A DNA stretch of 64,000 nt. It comes from Vibrio splendidus (lineage in GTDB: Bacteria; Pseudomonadota; Gammaproteobacteria; Enterobacterales; Vibrionaceae). The stretch lies in assembly GCF_003345295.1 (NCBI RefSeq), contig NZ_CP031055.1, positions 1,798,001 to 1,862,000 on the forward strand. The letters run 5' to 3'. Every line of letters starts with the position of its first letter. Position 1 is the first letter of the stretch. Below, piece by piece: positions 36,761-45,915 of this stretch. The notes under the pieces were generated by a model. That model did no database searches and was not told the DNA's origin. It was given only the letters and a program-made list of their open reading frames with translations. The position numbers were made by a program, and so were the translations under genes.

Positions 36761-37810
36761 TTATTCCGCTAACTTCACAACCTCTGTTGCTGCAAGCATG
36801 AAAGCGCCCGCGCCATAATCAATGTTATGCTCAAACTTAACGTCACGTGGATTGAAGGCTGGTAACTGTACCCAACCAATCATACCGTTATCGTGAATGC
36901 ATTCGAGTAATGCTGTCCACGCTTTTTCGATGATAGGTAAGTAGGTTTCTTTATCTAACACTCCATTATTAACCCCCCATGCTAAACCATAACAAAACAG
37001 AGCGGTTGCACTGCTTTCTGGGGCAGGGAAATTTTCTGGCGCTAATAAGCTAGTACGCCAAAAACCATCGTCCTGTTGGTATTTAATGACCTCAGCCGCT
37101 AAATGCGTAAATAGAGTAATGTACTCGGAACGATTCATATAATCTTCTGGCATATTCGCTAAAATACGAGGAACAGAAGCTAATACCCACCCTATACCAC
37201 GACTCCAGAAAACTTTATTACCATTTTCTTCTCGTAATTCTTCGCCATTTCCCGTTGGAATATAGCGATGATCACGATAATACAACCCTGTTTCTGTATC
37301 TAATAAATGCTCAGCTGAATCCCAAAAAGCGGTATTCATATAATCCAAGTATTTTGAGTTACCCGTCTGTTTTGATAACGCGGCAAATGCAGGTGGAGCC
37401 ATAAACAATGAATCACACCACCACCAATCTTTGCGGCCTAGTTCTGGCTCATTAACCATAATATCAAACGCTTTAATGGTTGGTTCTAAAGCTTCAGGTT
37501 GATTAAATTCAGGATAGATATCAAGGTATGCTTGGCAACAAACATGGTCATCAGCAAAACGAGCATTAGGCCCTGTTCTAAACCCTGTATGTAAGGCATA
37601 ATCTTTTACTCCATTTAAATATTCGGTATCACCTGTTGCTTTCCATGCAGCGGCGGTGCACGACCAAAATACTCCACGCTCCCAATCCGTGTCTTTGATA
37701 AAACGTGTTTTACCACTCCGTCTTATTACACTTCTTGTTTGGTTTTCAGCTTGGTAACGATAAACCAGTTTCATTGCCTGTAATACGTCTTGCTTTGTTC
37801 CTAATGCCAT
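36761..37810 (-). CDS. GH105-type unsaturated uronyl hydrolase, cytoplasmic
   Basis: The 349-residue protein has no signal peptide. It shows GH88/GH105 toroid motifs: FADDHV (85-90), WWWCDSLFMAPPAF (129-142) with the probable catalytic Asp133, FWSRGIGWVLASV, and ESSATALFCYGLAWG. The pattern is closer to GH105 than to the GH88 UGL of streptococci. It should hydrate and split the 4,5-unsaturated uronate from disaccharides made by the PL8 lyase. It is the last gene of the operon. Its cytoplasmic location implies intact disaccharide import. Confidence 0.87.
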   Translation of the reverse strand: MALGTKQDVLQAMKLVYRYQAENQTRSVIRRSGKTRFIKDTDWERGVFWSCTAAAWKATGDTEYLNGVKDYALHTGFRTGPNARFADDHVCCQAYLDIYPEFNQPEALEPTIKAFDIMVNEPELGRKDWWWCDSLFMAPPAFAALSKQTGNSKYLDYMNTAFWDSAEHLLDTETGLYYRDHRYIPTGNGEELREENGNKVFWSRGIGWVLASVPRILANMPEDYMNRSEYITLFTHLAAEVIKYQQDDGFWRTSLLAPENFPAPESSATALFCYGLAWGVNNGVLDKETYLPIIEKAWTALLECIHDNGMIGWVQLPAFNPRDVKFEHNIDYGAGAFMLAATEVVKLAE

Positions 37811-37833
37811 TTTACCGATCCTTCTGTATTACA

Positions 37834-38589
37834 TTAACGAGCCAACCAGCCACCATCAACAGCAATTGTATAACCATTAATGTAATCACTTGCTGATGAT
37901 GACAAGAAGATTGCTGGTCCTTCAAGATCAGAAGGTAATCCCCAACGATTTGCAGGGATACGCTCTAAAATAGCCGCATTTCGAGCTTCATCGGCGCGGA
38001 GGGCTGTTGTGTTATCTGTTGCCATATAACCCGGAGCAATCGCATTAACATTGATATTATACTCTGCAAGCTCAGTCGCCAATGCACGAGTTAACCCCAT
38101 TACTGCTGATTTACTTGCGGTATAAGAAGGAACGCGGATACCACCTTGATACGACAACATCGAAGCAATATTGATGATCTTACCGCCATTTCCCTGCTTA
38201 ACAAATTGCTTAGCCACTTTTTGAGAAAGGAAGAATAAAGTCTTTTGGTTAATATTAATCACGTCATCCCAATCTTGTTCTGAGAATTCGAGCAAATCTT
38301 CACGACGAATAATACCGGCATTATTAATTAAGATATTAACGTGCCCCATCACCTCGACCGCTTCAGCAACGAGCTCTTCTAATCCTTCTTGCTCCATCAG
38401 ATTTGCAGTAATGTAATGAAATTTACGACCTAATGCTTTCACTTGCTCTTCTGTCTCTGGTGCTGCTTGGTGGCCAACACCTACAATATCTGCACCGGCT
38501 TTTGCTAACCCTAATGCCATACCCTGACCAAGACCTGTATTACACCCCGTTACTATGGCAACTTTGCCAGTTAAATCAAAAAGTTTCAT
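37834..38589 (-). CDS. kduD: 2-dehydro-3-deoxy-D-gluconate 5-dehydrogenase
   Basis: The 251-residue short-chain dehydrogenase has VTGCNTGLGQG, INNAGIIRRE, and catalytic Ser and Tyr-Lys in NIASMLSYQGG and SYTASKS. It interconverts 2,5-diketo-3-deoxygluconate and KDG. Its place between kduI and the GH105 gene supports the KduD assignment over other SDRs. Confidence 0.93.
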   Translation of the reverse strand: MKLFDLTGKVAIVTGCNTGLGQGMALGLAKAGADIVGVGHQAAPETEEQVKALGRKFHYITANLMEQEGLEELVAEAVEVMGHVNILINNAGIIRREDLLEFSEQDWDDVININQKTLFFLSQKVAKQFVKQGNGGKIINIASMLSYQGGIRVPSYTASKSAVMGLTRALATELAEYNINVNAIAPGYMATDNTTALRADEARNAAILERIPANRWGLPSDLEGPAIFLSSSASDYINGYTIAVDGGWLAR

Positions 38590-38658
38590 GTTTATCCCTA
38601 TTCTTTTGAGAATATGTTGCCAATGAACACCAGCAACATAACAATGTAATTAAAACGA

Positions 38659-39489
38659 CTATTTAATATCAGTCATTGCTACGTGGTCCATATCATGGAA
38701 AGTTTGGTTTTCACCGACCATTCCCCAAATAAAGGTATATGATGAGGTTCCCACACCCGAGTGAATAGACCAACTAGGGCTAATTACTGCTTGCTCATTA
38801 CGGATAACCATATGACGAGTCTCTAGTGGCTCTCCCATGTAATGAAAAACAATGTTGTCGTCTTTCATATCAAAATATAAGTACACTTCCATACGACGTT
38901 CATGGGTATGGCAAGGCATGGTATTCCATAGACTACCAGGGGCTAATTCTGTCATTCCCATTAATAACTGGCAGGTTGGTAATACCGCAGGATGTAGATA
39001 TTTATAAATGGTTCGAACGTTACAGTTTTCTTGGTTACCCAATGTTTCAGGAGAGGCTTCTTCACGTGTAATTTTACGAGTTGGGTAAGCGTGATGCGCA
39101 GGGGCACAATTTAGATAAAAACGAGCCGGATCTTTCGGATCAATACTTTCAAAACTGATTTTCTTTGATCCCATCCCAACGTACATCGCTTCACGTGCAG
39201 CAATCTCAAAGGTTTCACCATCAACGGTAACTCGACCAGCTTTGCCTATATTAATGATGCCTAACTCACGGCGTTGCAAAAAGAAGTCAACACCAATTTC
39301 TTTTCCACCTTCAAATGGAACCGTTTCTGATGTTGGTACAACACCACCGACAATAATACGGTCGATATGGCTGTAAGTAAGCGTAATGTGGTTTTCTTGG
39401 AACATACCTTCAATAAGGAATTGCTCGCGTAGACCAGTTGTATCTAATTGTTTTGCATGGTCACTATGAATTGGTTGACGAATTTCCAT
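38659..39489 (-). CDS. kduI: 5-dehydro-4-deoxy-D-glucuronate isomerase
   Basis: The 276-residue cupin-fold isomerase has the metal-binding MPCHTHERRMEVYLYF and the later His in SWSIHSGVG, with PTSETVPFEGG and GGVVP near the start. It converts the open-chain unsaturated uronate product (DKI) to 2,5-diketo-3-deoxygluconate. It is in the same operon as kduD, 69 bp apart. Confidence 0.95.
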   Translation of the reverse strand: MEIRQPIHSDHAKQLDTTGLREQFLIEGMFQENHITLTYSHIDRIIVGGVVPTSETVPFEGGKEIGVDFFLQRRELGIINIGKAGRVTVDGETFEIAAREAMYVGMGSKKISFESIDPKDPARFYLNCAPAHHAYPTRKITREEASPETLGNQENCNVRTIYKYLHPAVLPTCQLLMGMTELAPGSLWNTMPCHTHERRMEVYLYFDMKDDNIVFHYMGEPLETRHMVIRNEQAVISPSWSIHSGVGTSSYTFIWGMVGENQTFHDMDHVAMTDIK

Positions 39490-39541
39490 TTTAAACCTCT
39501 AAACATTATCTTAATATTTTCATTTATATAAATGGCAAGGG

Positions 39542-40684
39542 TTAATAAACCCACTTGCCTTTCATCATTGTGTTTTGTACTTCAAAATTTTGATTAACGA
39601 CGGTAAAACTTGCATCCATTTCGGCAGCGATGCTTCCTAAACGTTGATCTATTCCTAAGTATTTAGCAGGAACTGAAGTTGCCATTTGCACAGCTTCCCA
39701 TTCAGGAACTCCGCTTAATTGAATCATATTCCTCAAAGCTTGATCCAAACTACACGTACTACCAGCAAGCGAACCACACTTTGTTCTTGCTTCACCATTA
39801 GTGACTGTGATGGTTTGAGCGCCAAGTTGATATTCACCGTCATCTAAACCACCAGCCCGCATACAATCCGTAATAAGTGCGATGTTTCGGTAGCCTTTCA
39901 TTCGATAAGCGAGTTGCATCATGACTGGATGCACATGGATACCATCAGCAATAAGCTCAGCAAGCATGTCATGGTATAAAACCGCACCAGTACAACCAGG
40001 CTCTCGGTGGTGTAATCCGCGCATACCATTAAATAAATGTACACCACAATCAGCACCTAATTGATAAGCCTGTGTGACTTGTTCAAAAGTCGCATCTGTG
40101 TGCGCAATCGATATTTTTATCTGTCTGTCATGCAACCATTTAATGGCCTCCATCGCTCCATCAGCTTCTGGAGCAACAGCTACGCGTAATAAAGAGTTAC
40201 CGCCAACAAGATGAAGCTCTTCTAGCTCTTGTTGCATTGGTGATTTTAAATAAGCACTCGGATGAGAGCCTTTATGAGTTTCTGTAAAATAGGGGCCCTC
40301 AAGAAAGCTACCTAATAGCTCTGCTCCGCATTCTTGTGGGTTTTGAACCCATGATTTAACGGCCTCAATTGCACTAACAATATTGTCCCAAGGTGCTGTT
40401 ACAGTTGTGCCAACCCAAGCAACAACACCCGTTTGAAGCAAAGCGTCTGAAATCGTTTGTAATGCCTCTGGTGTTCCATCCATCACATCAGAACCAGCTC
40501 GACCGTGTATATGGATATCAATAAAGCCCGGCAGCAATGTTTTCCCTTTTAAAGGCAAGATTTCGCAGCCTTTAGGCTCACACTCTGTTATGGCTTCCAC
40601 TTTCCCATCATTCACAATAACGTAATGATTTTCTTTAATACCATCAGAGACAAAGACCCTTTGTGGACATAAAGCGTAACGCAT
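39542..40684 (-). CDS. agaA: N-acetylgalactosamine/glucosamine-6-phosphate deacetylase
   Basis: The ATG at 40684 (MRYALCPQRVFV) sits at the agaF stop, so the genes are coupled; the longer frame runs into agaF. The 380-residue amidohydrolase has the HIHGRAGSD metal motif, EGPYF, SIAHTDAT, HLFNGMRGLHHREPG and the catalytic Asp in LITDCMRAGG. It removes acetate from the amino-sugar phosphate. AgaA is favoured over NagA by its PTS-aga neighbourhood; sequence alone does not separate them. Confidence 0.9.
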   Translation of the reverse strand: MRYALCPQRVFVSDGIKENHYVIVNDGKVEAITECEPKGCEILPLKGKTLLPGFIDIHIHGRAGSDVMDGTPEALQTISDALLQTGVVAWVGTTVTAPWDNIVSAIEAVKSWVQNPQECGAELLGSFLEGPYFTETHKGSHPSAYLKSPMQQELEELHLVGGNSLLRVAVAPEADGAMEAIKWLHDRQIKISIAHTDATFEQVTQAYQLGADCGVHLFNGMRGLHHREPGCTGAVLYHDMLAELIADGIHVHPVMMQLAYRMKGYRNIALITDCMRAGGLDDGEYQLGAQTITVTNGEARTKCGSLAGSTCSLDQALRNMIQLSGVPEWEAVQMATSVPAKYLGIDQRLGSIAAEMDASFTVVNQNFEVQNTMMKGKWVY

Positions 40685-40685
40685 A

Positions 40686-41123
40686 TTACAACCCATCTTC
40701 ACATTCAAGTTCTGGTTCCATAAACAATTCAAGCTGTAATCGCATGTCTTGCATACATGAAGAACCAATCTCTAATAAGGTAACGACCAACTCTTTAACT
40801 GTCGTGTCGTCTCGCTCAAAAGCAGCATTAGCAATCATTGGTAAGTTCGCACCACCTATCAACTCAACGTTTTCTGTATCCATTAAAATGGTTAAAGCAC
40901 GATTCGCAGGAGAACCACCTGGGATATCCGTTAAAAAAAGTACCCCTTCACCAGAATCAACACGTTTTGCCGCAGCTCGCAGTGCTTGTTCTAACTCATC
41001 GGTCGACATTGATTCAACAAAATCGACAAACTCCATTTGTTCTTGCTCGCCAGCAATTGCTTTTACTGCCGACTCAACCCCTGTTGCAAAATTAATATGA
41101 CCTGAAACTACAATACCAATCAT
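40686..41123 (-). CDS. agaF: mannose-family PTS component EIIA
   Basis: The 145-residue protein has the phosphorylated His9 in GIVVSGHINFATGV and FLTDIPGGSPANRA, typical of the man/aga EIIA domain. It receives phosphate from HPr and passes it to EIIB. Unlike E. coli K-12, all four PTS parts appear here as intact separate genes. Confidence 0.92.
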   Translation of the reverse strand: MIGIVVSGHINFATGVESAVKAIAGEQEQMEFVDFVESMSTDELEQALRAAAKRVDSGEGVLFLTDIPGGSPANRALTILMDTENVELIGGANLPMIANAAFERDDTTVKELVVTLLEIGSSCMQDMRLQLELFMEPELECEDGL

Positions 41124-41168
41124 GATTTAATCCCTGTTACCAATGCGTTATATAATCTGTTGAAATTA

Positions 41169-41191
41169 AAGGGGGAAATCACTCCCCCCTT
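41169..41191 (-). promoter_or_regulatory. GC-rich hairpin between EIID and EIIA genes
   Basis: AAGGGGG pairs with CCCCCTT across a 9-nt loop, with only a short U-rich tail. It may be a weak attenuator or a 3'-end stabiliser that sets EIIBCD against EIIA-agaA levels. It interrupts the longest spacer inside this part of the operon. Confidence 0.45.
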
Positions 41192-41212
41192 ATACCGATT
41201 TCACTTATTTTC

Positions 41213-42121
41213 TTACAAAATACCTAGGTAATGGCCAACAACACCTGCCGCCAACGTTGAGAATATTAATACTGGTGGTTTCGCCCAAAAACCGGTTCCT
41301 TTCACCATTTTCAACATGAAGAAAACAAGAGCTAATGGCAAAATATTTGGCATGATTTTGTCAAATAGCGCAGTTTGTAACTCAACAACCTTCCCTCCAA
41401 GTTCAAGCGAAAGCGTGGTTTGAACTTTAATAAAGGAAGCGGATAATGCCCCAATAACAAAGATACCCATGATATTAGCGGCTTTGGCCAATTTCTCAGT
41501 CGCATCGCTCATGTTAACCATAGCGGCAGTGCCCGCTTTGTATCCCATAAACATCAAACCAAAATACACAAAGAAGTGCACAATTTGATATAGGAAGAAG
41601 AATACAAATGGCCCTGCAATTGAACCTTGCATTGCGATTGACGCACCTAATGCAAGCGTCAATGGCATAAGAGTCATGTGGTCTATTGCATCACCGATCC
41701 CACCCGTTGGTCCCATACCTGCTACTTTCATTACGTTAACAGTGGATGGCTTTTCTTTGTTCTCTTCCATTGCGATGGCAGTACCAAGCTGGAAAGTAAA
41801 CAATTTTGGGCTAGCATTAAAAAATTGAAGATGGTTTTTTGTTGCTGTTGCTAAATCGCGCTTATTATTGCCATGTATTTTTTTCAACGCTGGGACAATT
41901 GAATAAGCAAAACCACCACCTTGCATTCGTTCAAAGTTAAAGTTGCCTTCCATGAACAAGCCACGAATGGCGCATTTCCATAAATCCTTTTTCGAAATAA
42001 CTTTTCTAACTTCAGTATCTTGATATTCATCAATACCATCAACTAAGCTATTCGGATTCGCAACTTGCGTGCCTTGGTATTCATCAGCACCATCAATTAA
42101 AATTTCTGTTTTAGATACCAT
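41213..42121 (-). CDS. agaE: mannose-family PTS component EIID with duplicated N-terminal motif
   Basis: The ATG at 42121 overlaps the end of the EIIC gene by 11 bp. The protein has EIID blocks: RGLFMEGNFNFERMQGGGFAY, FFNASPKLFTFQLGTA, GMGPTGGIGDAIDHMT and C-terminal membrane segments. Before the family core, residues about 5-34 carry two similar units, LIDGADEYQGTQV and LVDGIDEYQDTEV, not usual for EIID. It forms the membrane complex with EIIC. Confidence 0.9.
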   Translation of the reverse strand: MVSKTEILIDGADEYQGTQVANPNSLVDGIDEYQDTEVRKVISKKDLWKCAIRGLFMEGNFNFERMQGGGFAYSIVPALKKIHGNNKRDLATATKNHLQFFNASPKLFTFQLGTAIAMEENKEKPSTVNVMKVAGMGPTGGIGDAIDHMTLMPLTLALGASIAMQGSIAGPFVFFFLYQIVHFFVYFGLMFMGYKAGTAAMVNMSDATEKLAKAANIMGIFVIGALSASFIKVQTTLSLELGGKVVELQTALFDKIMPNILPLALVFFMLKMVKGTGFWAKPPVLIFSTLAAGVVGHYLGIL

Positions 42122-42875
42122 CTTCAAAATCCTCTGGCTCTTGATTTGAATTTCCATTTCCACTAAAGAAGTAATATAAGGCAGCAGCTGACGCACCTAA
42201 AATTGCCACGGCCATAATTGGTAGTTGTAAGTAAGTCGTCATTACAAATCCAATAAAGAACACACCTGCCACTTCTTTTGACCACATAATTTTCAGTAAC
42301 ATTGCAAAACCAATTGCAGGTACCATTTTCGCGCCAATACCTAAGCCTTCTAATAATGTTTTTGGTGCGTTGGCATCAATCCAAGCGGCACCATGCTCAC
42401 CAAAGTAAACGGTAAGAAAGGCAACAACAGCGTAGAGCATTGACCGCATCGTAATGGTTGAAAGTAAAAGAAAATCTATGCCATTCGTATTTGCTTCTTC
42501 AGCATATTTATCTGCCTTACCCATAGTGAATGAGGTCATAGCAAAGAAACCAATGATCAGCATTTGCATGAGTACAGCGATAGGCATACCAACACCCATT
42601 GCCACTTCTGGTGATTGACCAGTCATAACTGCAAACGCGACAGCAGCTATCGTACCCATTGTTACATCTGGCGGCTGAGCTCCAGCATTAGGTACTAGAC
42701 CTAACCATGCTAATTCCAGTGTTGCACCTGCGATTAAGCCAATTTGCATATCGCCCATAATTAGGCCAACAACTGGCCCTGTAATAAGTGGTCTATGGAT
42801 ATTCAGTGCGACATCGTATTTATCGATACCACAAAAGAATGCCCACACCGCCACTAAACTTGCTTCAAATAACAT
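42111..42875 (-). CDS. agaW: mannose-family PTS component EIIC
   Basis: The 254-residue membrane protein has EIIC-man blocks: HRPLITGPVVGLIMGDMQIGL, ATLELAWLG, NAGAQPPDVTMGTI and GVGMPIAVLMQ. It provides the sugar-binding channel with EIID. Its substrate is GalNAc or, as argued in findings, a GAG-derived disaccharide. Confidence 0.92.
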   Translation of the reverse strand: MLFEASLVAVWAFFCGIDKYDVALNIHRPLITGPVVGLIMGDMQIGLIAGATLELAWLGLVPNAGAQPPDVTMGTIAAVAFAVMTGQSPEVAMGVGMPIAVLMQMLIIGFFAMTSFTMGKADKYAEEANTNGIDFLLLSTITMRSMLYAVVAFLTVYFGEHGAAWIDANAPKTLLEGLGIGAKMVPAIGFAMLLKIMWSKEVAGVFFIGFVMTTYLQLPIMAVAILGASAAALYYFFSGNGNSNQEPEDFEDGI

Positions 42876-42885
42876 AAGTACCTAC

Positions 42886-43386
42886 CTAGGCTGCTGTTTT
42901 TGCTAGTTCGAGAACGTTAATTGGTGTTTGATCAGGTGTATTTTGAATGGTACATGTCACCCCTTTATCCACCATTCTTTCAAACGCTAATATGTCGGTT
43001 TTATCAACTGAAACCGTTTTAGCTATTTGACGTTTTCCATCGTGATAATGCATGTTGCCGACATTACAATGTGTAATCGGAACACCGCCTTCAACTAAAC
43101 GCGCAACGTCTGTTGGGTTATTACATAAGATGAAAATTTTCTGTTTCGGTGATGCTTTATGAATCACATCAATTGTTTTTTGGATTGAGAAGAAACGCAC
43201 CGCATATTCTCCACCAGCAGATGCTTTCATTCCTGCTTGCATAAATGCAGCATTCGGTCCTTCAGCTGCGTCATCATTAGCTACAAGAATCAAATTAGCT
43301 TCAGAATGTTTTCCCCAAGTAATTCGAATTTGGCCATGAAGTAGACGCTCATCAATACGCGTCCAAACGATTTGTGGTCCTGTCAT
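42886..43386 (-). CDS. agaV: mannose-family PTS component EIIB
   Basis: The 166-residue protein has the active-site His17 in RIDERLLHGQIRITWGK, then ILVANDDAA, typical of the man/aga EIIB family. It phosphorylates the sugar during uptake. It lies 14 bp after agaS and 10 bp before EIIC. Confidence 0.93.
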   Translation of the reverse strand: MTGPQIVWTRIDERLLHGQIRITWGKHSEANLILVANDDAAEGPNAAFMQAGMKASAGGEYAVRFFSIQKTIDVIHKASPKQKIFILCNNPTDVARLVEGGVPITHCNVGNMHYHDGKRQIAKTVSVDKTDILAFERMVDKGVTCTIQNTPDQTPINVLELAKTAA

Positions 43387-43400
43387 AAGAGTTCCCTGCT

Positions 43401-44570
43401 TTAATTTTTATTATTAAAAGTATGAATATTGACACCTTGAACAACCCGATTAACTTCACCTGTAGGGCACGGATTATCAGGGGTATTACCGAGTGCAACT
43501 GCACGATGGAATGCGTAAGCTTGAGCAAACAACATATAAGGAAACAGCAGTTCAACATCTGAAGCCTTTTCCATATCAGGTACACGAATGATGTTCTCAT
43601 CAGCAATCACATCATTAAATTGAACGGTGATTGCAATGACTTTTTTAGCGATATTGTCACGACGTAATTCAGCTAATAAATCTAAATCGTATTGACGGGT
43701 ATATGGGTCGTTTGAAATGAAAACAATAATCATGGTTTCATTATTAACGATAGATTTAGGGCCATGACGAAAGCCAAGCGGTGAATCGAAATAACCTACG
43801 ACTTTACCTGCTGTAAGTTCTAATAACTTTAATGCAGACTCTTGAGCTAACCCTTTCAAACCACCGCTACCTAAATAAATAACCCTACTAAAATCATGGG
43901 AAGCAGTATCTCTGACATTGGAATTAATTTCTTTGATCAACTCCTCAGAACACTTACAAATGCTTTCGATTCCTTTCGATTTGTTACTTTTGTGCGTTAA
44001 AGCAGAAAAACAAGCTAATGTCATTGACGAGAAACTAGAGGTCATCGCGAATGACTTATCGTTTGTTTCTTCAGGCATCAATAAAACAAGTGCATTTTTC
44101 TCATGCTGAAACTGAGTAAACAACGCCCCTTCATCATTGCAGGTTAAGATCAGGTGATAACAATTAGATAAGCACTGGTTAGTCAGATTTACAGCAGCTA
44201 CGCTTTCGGGGCTATTACCTGAACGGGCAAAAGAAACCAATAATGTTGGAATATCCTCTGCTAATACTTCTGCGGGGTTCGACACAATATCAGTTGTTGA
44301 AATATCCTCTACACGGCACTTCAATACACGAGATAATGTCGGAGCAATAGCTTGCCCTGCAAATGCAGAAGTACCCGCACCAGTTAATATAATTCTGCGT
44401 TCAGTATGAGTATCCCACCCCTCCATAAAAGCTGAGATCTCAACAATATTATCTCGAATTATTGAGTTAGTTTTTCTCCAGCTCATTGGTTGTTGTGTTA
44501 TTTCTTTTGCTGTCCAAAAGCCGGAAAGCTGTTCTAATTCTGATACTGAGTAGCCAAGGTAATGGTTCAT
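43401..44570 (-). CDS. agaS: galactosamine-6-phosphate deaminase/isomerase
   Basis: The 389-residue protein has two SIS domains, with LTGAGTSAFAGQAIAPTLS, SFARSGNSPESVAAV and YLGSGGLKGLAQESALKLLELT, then SPLGFRHGPKSI. In E. coli AgaS converts galactosamine-6-phosphate to tagatose-6-phosphate and ammonia. It starts with a 4-bp ATGA overlap on agaZ. Confidence 0.93.
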   Translation of the reverse strand: MNHYLGYSVSELEQLSGFWTAKEITQQPMSWRKTNSIIRDNIVEISAFMEGWDTHTERRIILTGAGTSAFAGQAIAPTLSRVLKCRVEDISTTDIVSNPAEVLAEDIPTLLVSFARSGNSPESVAAVNLTNQCLSNCYHLILTCNDEGALFTQFQHEKNALVLLMPEETNDKSFAMTSSFSSMTLACFSALTHKSNKSKGIESICKCSEELIKEINSNVRDTASHDFSRVIYLGSGGLKGLAQESALKLLELTAGKVVGYFDSPLGFRHGPKSIVNNETMIIVFISNDPYTRQYDLDLLAELRRDNIAKKVIAITVQFNDVIADENIIRVPDMEKASDVELLFPYMLFAQAYAFHRAVALGNTPDNPCPTGEVNRVVQGVNIHTFNNKN

Positions 44571-45868
44571 AATGCAATGCCTTCTTCTTTATTTTGTTTG
44601 CATGCCTTCGCATAACTACGAAGAGTTTGACGAATTTTGTCGAGTACTAATGCTTTCGGATCTGAACTTAATTGTCCTTCACGAACCGCATGAAATTGCG
44701 CAGATAAATGTTGGCTGAGTAAAGGAAGTGGGATACCACTACGGGATAAATTATTAAACAACGTTGTTTGTGCTTGATTAATATTTTCATCTGGCCAGTA
44801 ATAACGAATTCGATCACTAAAGCTGTAGCTACGAGAAAAACGTTGTTGAGCTTCATTACCTTGATAATACGGTTGCCAATATTCTGGAGAGTCACACATT
44901 TCTTTTTCGATATGTTCACGTAGATCTGAACAATGTGCTTTAGGGATAAGTTGTTCTTCGATATCACATAAATTGTATAAGGCTTCGCGTAGAGCAAAAG
45001 TCAACGCTGGTCCTACTTTCAAAATAGCGAAATGATCTTTAACAAGGGATTGATAGGCTTTATCGGTTTGATAATCCGTTGAATGAGCTTCAAACACCAT
45101 GTGATCAAAATCATTCACAACTTTACTCAGTTCGGTTGCGTCTTCAGGGCGGTAATCAATCACGCCAGTGTGGTCAAACTCAACACCAGGCTGCACAACT
45201 AACCCAACAACACGTTGCCAACATTCCGCAATGTCTGCTCTTTCAAATGCAAATAGGTGTGCTTGGATCGTTTTTCGAGCAGCTTCCGGAGAAGTAACTT
45301 GGAGGGTATCTAACTCTTCTGCAGCGCCTCCAGGAACAGGGACTTCAGTGCCAATAACATAAACAAGATCACTATGGCCAAAACATGTATTTGCAGTTTT
45401 TTCTGCAATTTTAGCTAATCTTGCTGCACGTTCGGCAACAATTTCATCAGAAAGAGGGCTTGGATCATCAGAACAAGACATGCTGCAATCAAGATGGATT
45501 TTTTTGAATCCAGCAGCAACATAAGCTGCAATGAGATCGTCAGCATTTATCATGGCTTCTTTAGCCGTTAGTTTTTGCCAGCGATTAGGTCCAAGATGAT
45601 CGCCACCCAAGATAAGTTTATCCACTGGAAAATGAAGTGATTGAGCTAGCTCTAAAACGAAATCTCGAAAATCAGCTGGCTTCATACCTGTATAGCCACC
45701 AAATTGATCAACTTGATTAGAAGTTGCCTCAATTAATAGCAAGGAATCATCACTTAACGCTTGAGAAAGCGCCGCTTCAATAACAAGCGGGTGTGCAGAA
45801 CAAACAGAATAAATACCATTTTGTTCACCCGCTTTATGACGCTGTACAAGGTGTTGAAAGGTGTTCAT
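44567..45868 (-). CDS. agaZ: tagatose-1,6-bisphosphate aldolase, non-catalytic subunit
   Basis: The 433-residue protein matches AgaZ/KbaZ/GatZ: EATSNQVDQFGGYTGM, LGGDHLGPNRWQ, IHLDCSMSC, FGHSDLVYVIGTEVPVPGG and FEAHSTDYQ. It stabilises the AgaY catalytic subunit. Its GGAG ribosome site lies inside a 12-bp hairpin (45871-45911) just after agaR. Confidence 0.93.
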   Translation of the reverse strand: MNTFQHLVQRHKAGEQNGIYSVCSAHPLVIEAALSQALSDDSLLLIEATSNQVDQFGGYTGMKPADFRDFVLELAQSLHFPVDKLILGGDHLGPNRWQKLTAKEAMINADDLIAAYVAAGFKKIHLDCSMSCSDDPSPLSDEIVAERAARLAKIAEKTANTCFGHSDLVYVIGTEVPVPGGAAEELDTLQVTSPEAARKTIQAHLFAFERADIAECWQRVVGLVVQPGVEFDHTGVIDYRPEDATELSKVVNDFDHMVFEAHSTDYQTDKAYQSLVKDHFAILKVGPALTFALREALYNLCDIEEQLIPKAHCSDLREHIEKEMCDSPEYWQPYYQGNEAQQRFSRSYSFSDRIRYYWPDENINQAQTTLFNNLSRSGIPLPLLSQHLSAQFHAVREGQLSSDPKALVLDKIRQTLRSYAKACKQNKEEGIAL

Positions 45869-45870
45869 TT

Positions 45871-45911
45871 ACTAACTCCATACTGTATCTAAATGCAGCT
45901 ATGGAGTTAGT
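45871..45911 (-). promoter_or_regulatory. hairpin sequestering the agaZ ribosome-binding site
   Basis: ACTAACTCCATA and TATGGAGTTAGT are perfect 12-bp complements with a 17-nt loop. In the minus-strand mRNA the 3' arm contains the GGAG of agaZ and ends 2 nt before its ATG; no U-run follows, so it is not a terminator. It begins 4 nt after the agaR stop. Confidence 0.7.
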
Positions 45912-45915
45912 TAGG

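Noticed and set aside
40663..41100. 145-residue open frame antisense to agaF
   Set aside because: It mirrors the EIIA gene, which has a clear active-site histidine and operon context.
45871..45911. The agaR-agaZ hairpin as an intrinsic terminator
   Set aside because: No U-run follows on the minus strand and the ATG of agaZ comes 2 nt later.
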